A stretch of DNA of 64,000 bases from Wolbachia endosymbiont of Encarsia formosa (GTDB taxonomy: Bacteria > Pseudomonadota > Alphaproteobacteria > Rickettsiales > Anaplasmataceae): the NCBI RefSeq assembly GCF_039540065.1, contig NZ_CP154278.1, forward strand, positions 682,001 to 746,000, given 5' to 3'. Positions 58,488 through 64,000 of this stretch are shown in pieces (position 1 is the stretch's first letter; each line of letters starts with the position of its first letter). Position numbers and translations under genes: made by a program. The notes below the pieces were generated by a model. That model did not search any database. It saw nothing but the letters and a program-made list of their open reading frames with translations, and was not told the DNA's origin.

Positions 58488-59167
58488 ACAATGTCAAAGG
58501 TAAGCTTCTCTTGTTTATTTAAATCTGCTATAACTGTCTCACCGCCAATAACAGTTTGTCCTTCTGAAACTCTTACTTCTATACCAATAGGAATATAAAT
58601 ATTTACTCTGCTACCAAATCTTATAATTCCAAATCTTTCACCTGCTTTTACGCTCTGAGATGTCCTCAAATTACAAACAATGCGTCGTGCAATAAATCCA
58701 GCTATTTGCTCTACAATGATTTCTTTTCCCTTCTCATATTCAATCGCAATAACCTGCTTTTCATTCTCATTACTAGACCTATTGCTTATTGCGGAAACAA
58801 ACTTGCCTTTTTTATAACTCATTTCCTTTATTGTACCAGATATTGGTATACGATTAACGTGGACATTCAAAACACTTAGAAATATGCTAACAAGCGTAAA
58901 CTTCTTTTCTTCTTCATTCTCTTCTGATAAAGAGTAACTAACTTCTTCTATCTTTGAAATTACACCATCAGCAGGGCTTAATATAAAGTCCTTATTGTTT
59001 GGTACAGCTCTTGCTGGATCACGAAAGAAATAAGTACATAGTAGTGTTGGTAATAAGCAAGTAATGCCAGTCCCCCAAGATATAGAAAATGCTATACACG
59101 TTACTATAAAGGAAACAATTATAAATAAATAACCTTCTCTGTTTATATTAGGCAAACCAAAGCACAT
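58484..59167 (-). CDS. psd: phosphatidylserine decarboxylase proenzyme
   Basis: A 227-residue short-form (alphaproteobacterial type) decarboxylase that converts phosphatidylserine to phosphatidylethanolamine. Seen: [32 protein letters not shown] and [16 protein letters not shown], in which the Gly-Ser bond is the self-cleavage site that creates the pyruvoyl group. Two N-terminal membrane helices. Encoded just upstream of pssA with a four-base overlap. Confidence 0.94.
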   Translation of the reverse strand: MCFGLPNINREGYLFIIVSFIVTCIAFSISWGTGITCLLPTLLCTYFFRDPARAVPNNKDFILSPADGVISKIEEVSYSLSEENEEEKKFTLVSIFLSVLNVHVNRIPISGTIKEMSYKKGKFVSAISNRSSNENEKQVIAIEYEKGKEIIVEQIAGFIARRIVCNLRTSQSVKAGERFGIIRFGSRVNIYIPIGIEVRVSEGQTVIGGETVIADLNKQEKLTFDIV

Positions 59168-59385
59168 AATTTATTCTCGATAATTCATTATTAATAATTT
59201 ATCATTTATCATTTCTCATGAAAAGCTTTTTTTCACTGCTTCATTTTTGGAATGCTTATATAATCATTGATGGGTATTAAATTTTTAATAAAAATTAAAG
59301 ATTTTTAGCTGTTGTTAATATTATTTTAATAAAAAATTAATAACAATTCTTAATAATATATGAATTGTTGTGTTCTTAATTTCGT

Positions 59386-60252
59386 ATGACAGGGGAAATA
59401 GAAAAAGATGAATCTCCTTCTCTAAGAGATGTAATTCAGGGAGGTGATATTGAAGCTACAGAGCTGCTAATAAAGTTTGGTGCAAATGTCAATGATAATT
59501 ATGAACGTAATCTTACACCACTACATATTGCTATCGGGTATAAGCAGTTTGAAATAGCGAAATTGCTGATAAATAACGGAGCAAACGTTAACGCAAAAAC
59601 TGAAAATCATGGCAAAGATGACTTAACACCAATGCACCTTGCAATTTTTGCAAACATGCCAGAGTTTATAGAATTGCTAGCTAGCAATGGTGCGTCAATT
59701 GATGAAAGAGAAAGCACTGAAGGACATACGCCTTTTCACCTTGCTGCTTTATATGGGAATAAAAGTGTAATACAAGCCTTAGTTGATAAGGGACAGAATA
59801 TTGAAGATATTGATAATAATAGGCGTACAGCTTTATTTTTAGCTATTAGGCAATGCACTGGAGCAGAGGATGATAGCAGAATAGAAGTTATCGAGTATTT
59901 GATAAATAAACTCAAAGCAGACATAACGAAAAAAGATAATAATAACAACACAATACTTTTTCCTGCTGCTAATAATTGTCCTGGAAAGGTAGTAAAACTC
60001 ATTATTAAACAATATGTAGAAATTTTTGGTAGAGATAAGCTAAAAGATTTTATCAATCACAAAAATAATGCTGGAATGGATGATTTGGATATTGCGCTCA
60101 ACAGTGAAAATGAAGAAGCCATTGAAGTACTTAGATCATATGGAGCAGATATCGAGAATAAAGTAACTCCCAAGATTACTGTAGAAAAACCAAATAGTAC
60201 CTTAGATGGAGCAGAAAGTGTAGAAGTGGTATCCTCAATCAAGCAAAAATAA
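59386..60252 (+). CDS. ankyrin repeat protein
   Basis: A 288-residue protein with about six ankyrin repeats spanning nearly the whole length, for example NLTPLHIAIGYKQFEIAKLL, DDLTPMHLAIFANMPEFIEL and GHTPFHLAALYGNKSVIQAL. A charged tail follows (EKPNSTLDGAESVEVVSSIKQK). There is no signal peptide or membrane span. Ankyrin proteins are abundant in Wolbachia and some are thought to be secreted by the type IV system into host cells; nothing here proves that. A 218-base AT-rich leader with an inverted repeat (TTGTTAAT...ATTAATAACAA) precedes it. Confidence 0.9.
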   Translation: MTGEIEKDESPSLRDVIQGGDIEATELLIKFGANVNDNYERNLTPLHIAIGYKQFEIAKLLINNGANVNAKTENHGKDDLTPMHLAIFANMPEFIELLASNGASIDERESTEGHTPFHLAALYGNKSVIQALVDKGQNIEDIDNNRRTALFLAIRQCTGAEDDSRIEVIEYLINKLKADITKKDNNNNTILFPAANNCPGKVVKLIIKQYVEIFGRDKLKDFINHKNNAGMDDLDIALNSENEEAIEVLRSYGADIENKVTPKITVEKPNSTLDGAESVEVVSSIKQK

Positions 60253-60320
60253 AAGCAGCTCTAAATTTCTTGCTTTCTTTACATTCTTTCTATAGCATTG
60301 TATATTAATGTTAGAAAGGG

Positions 60321-61562
60321 ATGTTTGGTATGTTTCCAGGTCAAAATAATAATCAACAGCAGAATAGAAATAGAGTACAGGCTTTAATAGAAAGAATGCA
60401 AAATGCTTACAACAACACTAATAAAATTAAAAGATTCATTAATATAGTTTTATTAGTAAGTATGATTCCTTCATTTCTTCTTCTTGTACAGCTCTCTTTA
60501 TATTTATCATTATTAAATTATTTTTTCAAACCAAGGGAAAATGAAAAGAGATTATCAGCATGGCCAAAAAATGTTATTAGAATAACATTAAGCATTTTTT
60601 TTATTATACACATTATTAATTCCTGTGTGTTTTTGGTACTGCCTATATTGTGCTTATGGTTGCTAAACAAATCACTCATTGAAGAAATACAGCAGTTTAA
60701 CTATTTAATACAACAAATTCCAGAGGAAGAAAGGCATGTTTTCTTTCAAGATTTAGCAACTATTCCTTTTATGGCACAAACTACTCATGACCCAAGTGCA
60801 GTTGCTAGTATAAACTTGAGTGTTGATAGACTCATAGAAAAGTATAAAGAGAATTTAAGCAAAGATGAATTCTATGTACAGCTAAATAGAGGCAACACAA
60901 CCGAAATTGAAGAGTACATCAAACAGTCAAATGAATTTACAGAAGGCGATAAATCTCATGCACTTGAATGCTTAAGATTTATCAATAGAACAGGAGATAA
61001 TTTTAAATACAACCATAGTAAGTTAACACTAAAACAGGCAGCTATTTTATGTTGGAAAGCCTGCAATGATAGAAATACAGGGACAGAAAATCAAAGAACT
61101 CATTTGAATGATGAAGACATAAAAAACAGAAAAGATATGTTTTTAAAAGGTCTTGTAGACGCTGCAACAACTTACGGTAATCAAGGTCAAAGTTGTGCAG
61201 GTGGAACATACAATAAATTATTTGAGTTTTTATCTGGTTTACATCCATCAGTGGTTATTACACTCGATGGAGAAGAGGCTAGAGCAATGATAAAAGAAAC
61301 GATCACACAAAAATTACCTGAAATGGCCAGAGCCAATTTCACCAATTTCTCTGGAACAGAACAAGAAAGGATCCGTAGCGAGTTACCAGAGTTATCATCT
61401 GAAACAGTAAGGTATATTATGACTACGCATTCAGCTCTTGAGAGAAGGTGTCAAGAGTTCAGCAATAGATTAAACAATGATAAAAAGAATGAAATATTAG
61501 AAGAGTGTATGAGCAACTTATCCTGTGTTGAGCTAGAAAGTCCAATTGAAAGAAGAAGGTAA
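60321..61562 (+). CDS. membrane/effector-like protein, paralogue of the broken gene at 52203
   Basis: A 413-residue protein with a glutamine/asparagine-rich start, two membrane segments (about 35-60 and 85-112) and a cytosolic helical domain. Between residues 225 and 320 it matches the domain of the broken gene at 52203: ACND-G, N-KD, a Cys-x-Gly-Gly turn, then LFEFLSGLHPS. The first ATG (60321) touches the AAAGGG ribosome site, so the second ATG at 60330 may be the true start, nine bases from it. No known family. It follows the ankyrin gene by 68 bases on the same strand. Confidence 0.6.
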   Translation: MFGMFPGQNNNQQQNRNRVQALIERMQNAYNNTNKIKRFINIVLLVSMIPSFLLLVQLSLYLSLLNYFFKPRENEKRLSAWPKNVIRITLSIFFIIHIINSCVFLVLPILCLWLLNKSLIEEIQQFNYLIQQIPEEERHVFFQDLATIPFMAQTTHDPSAVASINLSVDRLIEKYKENLSKDEFYVQLNRGNTTEIEEYIKQSNEFTEGDKSHALECLRFINRTGDNFKYNHSKLTLKQAAILCWKACNDRNTGTENQRTHLNDEDIKNRKDMFLKGLVDAATTYGNQGQSCAGGTYNKLFEFLSGLHPSVVITLDGEEARAMIKETITQKLPEMARANFTNFSGTEQERIRSELPELSSETVRYIMTTHSALERRCQEFSNRLNNDKKNEILEECMSNLSCVELESPIERRR

Positions 61563-61780
61563 ATTGTATTTGATTGTAGCCATTTATCTTAAAATATGAA
61601 GCAGAGTTTTGGATTATTTAAACTTAAGTTTATGTATTGAAATAACATGTAAAACCACTTCGTGTAGGTGATGTATTATATTTTATCTACATGTCAAGGA
61701 TCCTTCTTTCAACTTAAAGATGTTGCTAATCAGCACATACAAATGTAATATTAATTAATATTTATAAATAAATCAATTCC
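61563..61780. other. gyrB leader region
   Basis: Noncoding, AT-rich. ACATGTA (about 61647) and TACATGT (about 61690) form an inverted repeat enclosing CACTTCGTG, a possible structured leader of gyrB. No clear ribosome site is visible before the gyrB ATG. Confidence 0.3.
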
Positions 61781-64000
61781 ATGGAAAGTAACTACAACGC
61801 TGACGCAATAAAAATCCTAAGAGGTCTTGATGCTGTGAGAAAGCGTCCAGGTATGTATATTGGTGACACTGATGATGGATCGGGCCTGCATCATATGGTG
61901 TATGAGGTTGTTGATAATGCGATAGATGAGTCTTTAGCTGGATATTGCAGTAGGATTGAAGTTAGCATAAATGAAGATGGCTCAGTATCTGTAACCGATA
62001 ACGGTCGTGGCATTCCAACTGATATTCATGCAGAGGAAGGAATATCAGCAGCAGAAGTAATAATGACCCAACTACATGCAGGAGGTAAATTTGACAGCAA
62101 TACCTATAAGGTTTCCGGAGGATTACATGGTGTTGGAATTTCAGTTGTTAATGCGTTATCGAGTTGGCTGGAATTAACCATCTGGCGCAATAAAAAAGAA
62201 CATTTCATACGCTTTGAAGATGGTGAGTCTGTTGAATCTTTAAAGGTAATTAATGAACACACAAATAAAAGAGGAACTAGAGTAACGTTTATGCCATCAA
62301 CGGGGACTTTTAGTAGTATTGATTTTAGTTACTCCACTCTTGAGAGTCGCATCAGAGAATTGGCATTTTTAAACTCAAATATTGAGATCATTTTGTGTGA
62401 TCTCCGTAATAAACCACATGTAAAGTCTCATTTTAACGATAGTAAAGAGTCTGAAGATAATTTTGGTACAGCTAATTTTGTACGGTACTTAGACAAGAAT
62501 AAGACACATGTTACTAAAATTGCCAGCATTAGAGATAATGTAAAAGATCTAGGTACCAGTGTAGAAATATCAATGGAGTGGAATGATTCCTACTATGAGA
62601 ATATGCTATGCTTCACAAATAATATAAGACAACGGGATGGCGGTACGCATTTGGCAGGGTTTAGATCTGCACTAACCAGATGTATCAATAACTATGCAAA
62701 CAATGAAGGTTTTTTGAAGAAGGCAAAAGTGAATTTGACTGGAGAAGATGTTAGAGAAGGCTTAACTTGTGTTTTATCTCTCAAGATGCCTGATCCTAAA
62801 TTTTCTTCACAGACAAAAGATAAATTGGTCAGTTCTGAAGCGCGGGCAGTTGTAGAGAGCATAGTTTTTGACAAGTTGAGTACAATGCTTGAAACTGACC
62901 CCAAGTTAGCAGCAAGTATAGTAGAAAGAGCGATTAGGTCAGCAAAAGGAAGAGAAGCCGCAAGAAAAGCACGAGAGTTAGTTAAAAATAAAAACAATAT
63001 TAATATTGCAACTCTACCCGGAAAGCTTGCCGATTGTCAGGAAAAAGTTCCTGAGTTATCGGAATTGTTTATAGTAGAGGGTAATTCCGCAGGTGGTACT
63101 GCAAAGCAGGGACGTAATCGTAAAACACAGGCGGTACTTGCTTTAAGAGGGAAAATTCTAAACGTAGAACGTGCAGGGATGGATCGTATTTTTTCATCTG
63201 CAGAAATTGGCTCTCTGATCACGGCAATTGGGGCTGGAATAGGGAGTGAGAACTTCGATATTGAAAAAACTAGGTATCATAAAATTATCATTATGACAGA
63301 CGCAGATGTTGATGGCTCGCATATAAGAACTTTGATTCTAACTTTCTTTTTTAGACATATGCGTGAAGTAATTGAGAAAGGATATTTATACATAGCGCAG
63401 CCGCCGCTCTATAAAGTTACAAAAAATGCTAAAGATACTTATATCAAAGATGATGAAACTTTTGAAGAGTATATAGTAAATTCAGCGATTAAAAGATTAA
63501 CATTAAATGGTGTAGGCAAAGACTTGCGTTTCGTTTTGAATAAGTGCATCAGTATTTCAAACATTAGCAAAAATTATGATAGGGAAATACCACAAAATCT
63601 CTTAGAATCACTGCTAATTTTAAGCAAAAAGAATGCTCTATTGTCTGCTGATGAGATATTAAAATATTTAAAATTGATGTATAGTGAATATAATTGGGAA
63701 GTAGAAGTAAAAGATGAGGAAATTCACATTGCTAAATTGTTTCAAGGGTTAGCAGACAAATATGTATTCTCGCTTAGTATGCTTGAAAGTAAAGAAATAC
63801 GGAATATATTGAGTTCTCTTGATAACATAATTGACTTATTTGATGGTGATTCATTTTTACAGTCGCAAGAAACTGAAATAAAAATAAAGTCTCCGAGTGC
63901 ACTCGCAAAAATAGTGATGGATTATGGTAAAAAAGGTTTAACTCTGCAGAGATTTAAAGGCCTTGGTGAAATGAATGCTGATCAGCTTTGGGAAACTACA
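61781..64000 (+). CDS. gyrB: DNA gyrase subunit B (partial, runs off the window)
   Basis: 740 codons of the ATPase/TOPRIM subunit of gyrase are present; the C-terminal end lies beyond 64000. The GHKL ATPase part shows MVYEVVDNAIDESLAGY, VTDNGRGIPTD, GGLHGVGISVVNALS. The TOPRIM part shows VEGNSAGGTAKQGRNR and the metal-binding MTDADVDGSHIRTL (Asp 507, Asp 509). RFKGLGEMNADQLWETT begins the tail domain. The usual EGDSAGG reads EGNSAGG, with Asn 435 at codon 63083-63085. All other key residues look normal. Confidence 0.96.
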   Translation, partial: MESNYNADAIKILRGLDAVRKRPGMYIGDTDDGSGLHHMVYEVVDNAIDESLAGYCSRIEVSINEDGSVSVTDNGRGIPTDIHAEEGISAAEVIMTQLHAGGKFDSNTYKVSGGLHGVGISVVNALSSWLELTIWRNKKEHFIRFEDGESVESLKVINEHTNKRGTRVTFMPSTGTFSSIDFSYSTLESRIRELAFLNSNIEIILCDLRNKPHVKSHFNDSKESEDNFGTANFVRYLDKNKTHVTKIASIRDNVKDLGTSVEISMEWNDSYYENMLCFTNNIRQRDGGTHLAGFRSALTRCINNYANNEGFLKKAKVNLTGEDVREGLTCVLSLKMPDPKFSSQTKDKLVSSEARAVVESIVFDKLSTMLETDPKLAASIVERAIRSAKGREAARKARELVKNKNNINIATLPGKLADCQEKVPELSELFIVEGNSAGGTAKQGRNRKTQAVLALRGKILNVERAGMDRIFSSAEIGSLITAIGAGIGSENFDIEKTRYHKIIIMTDADVDGSHIRTLILTFFFRHMREVIEKGYLYIAQPPLYKVTKNAKDTYIKDDETFEEYIVNSAIKRLTLNGVGKDLRFVLNKCISISNISKNYDREIPQNLLESLLILSKKNALLSADEILKYLKLMYSEYNWEVEVKDEEIHIAKLFQGLADKYVFSLSMLESKEIRNILSSLDNIIDLFDGDSFLQSQETEIKIKSPSALAKIVMDYGKKGLTLQRFKGLGEMNADQLWETT

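Overview
This window is a stretch of the chromosome of a Wolbachia-type endosymbiont (Anaplasmataceae, Rickettsiales). The 16S rRNA carries Wolbachia-type signature stretches and stands alone, with sdhCD rather than 23S/5S behind it. The DNA is very AT-rich, intergenic regions carry short GTCATCCCAGTG-type palindromes, and the gene set is that of a reduced alphaproteobacterium. I cannot assign strain or supergroup from the sequence alone.

Layout. 1-730: no convincing gene, but a candidate noncoding RNA unit pointing left. 728-3002: a YfgM-like gene, then the 16S gene with its promoter and RNase III processing stem. 3105-12243: sdhCD, a hypothetical, manC-type mannose-1-P guanylyltransferase, a lolC/mitofilin-like/HemY-like overlapping operon, atpG and a broken pmbA. 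12418-18591: cspA, a DEAD-box helicase, clpA, a small J-domain protein, a broken membrane gene, class I aldolase and tRNA-Cys. 18639-26783: lipoprotein-like gene, pyrD, rnc, then sco1, dnaQ and a Tim44-like gene on the minus strand, secB and acnA. 26905-36970: putA, a secreted intradiol-dioxygenase-like protein, pepA, then a small gene with nuoG, nuoH and hemB. 36971-37631: noncoding, with a second copy of the candidate RNA and palindromes. 37632-44541: divergent PgpA-like gene, glyQS, uvrC, smr, rlmB-type methylase. 44632-50484 (minus): accessory region with a repeat-containing protein, a frameshifted GIY-YIG nuclease inside paired inverted repeats, a collagenase-like metalloprotease broken by two stops, and a J-domain membrane protein. 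51153-61562: tRNA-Val, a CDF transporter, a broken membrane-effector-like gene, plsY, two AGCS symporters, pssA, psd, an ankyrin protein and a second effector-like membrane protein. 61781-64000: gyrB, running off the right edge.

The core genes serve respiration and the TCA cycle (sdhCD, nuoGH, acnA, sco1, atpG), proline use as carbon source (putA, AGCS symporters, pepA), phosphatidylethanolamine synthesis (plsY, pssA, psd), translation, and DNA replication and repair.

The most notable observations are: (1) a two-copy promoter-plus-RNA unit of about 250 nt that looks like an undescribed noncoding RNA family; (2) a GIY-YIG nuclease gene bounded by exact 29-bp inverted palindromic repeats, plus a 145-bp element with the same ends and no gene, resembling an autonomous/non-autonomous mobile pair; (3) four genes cut by six in-frame stop codons without frameshifts, all in dispensable-looking genes; (4) several proteins with altered signature residues (GyrB EGN, J-domain HLD, intradiol dioxygenase HIN, PgpA without its DE pair).
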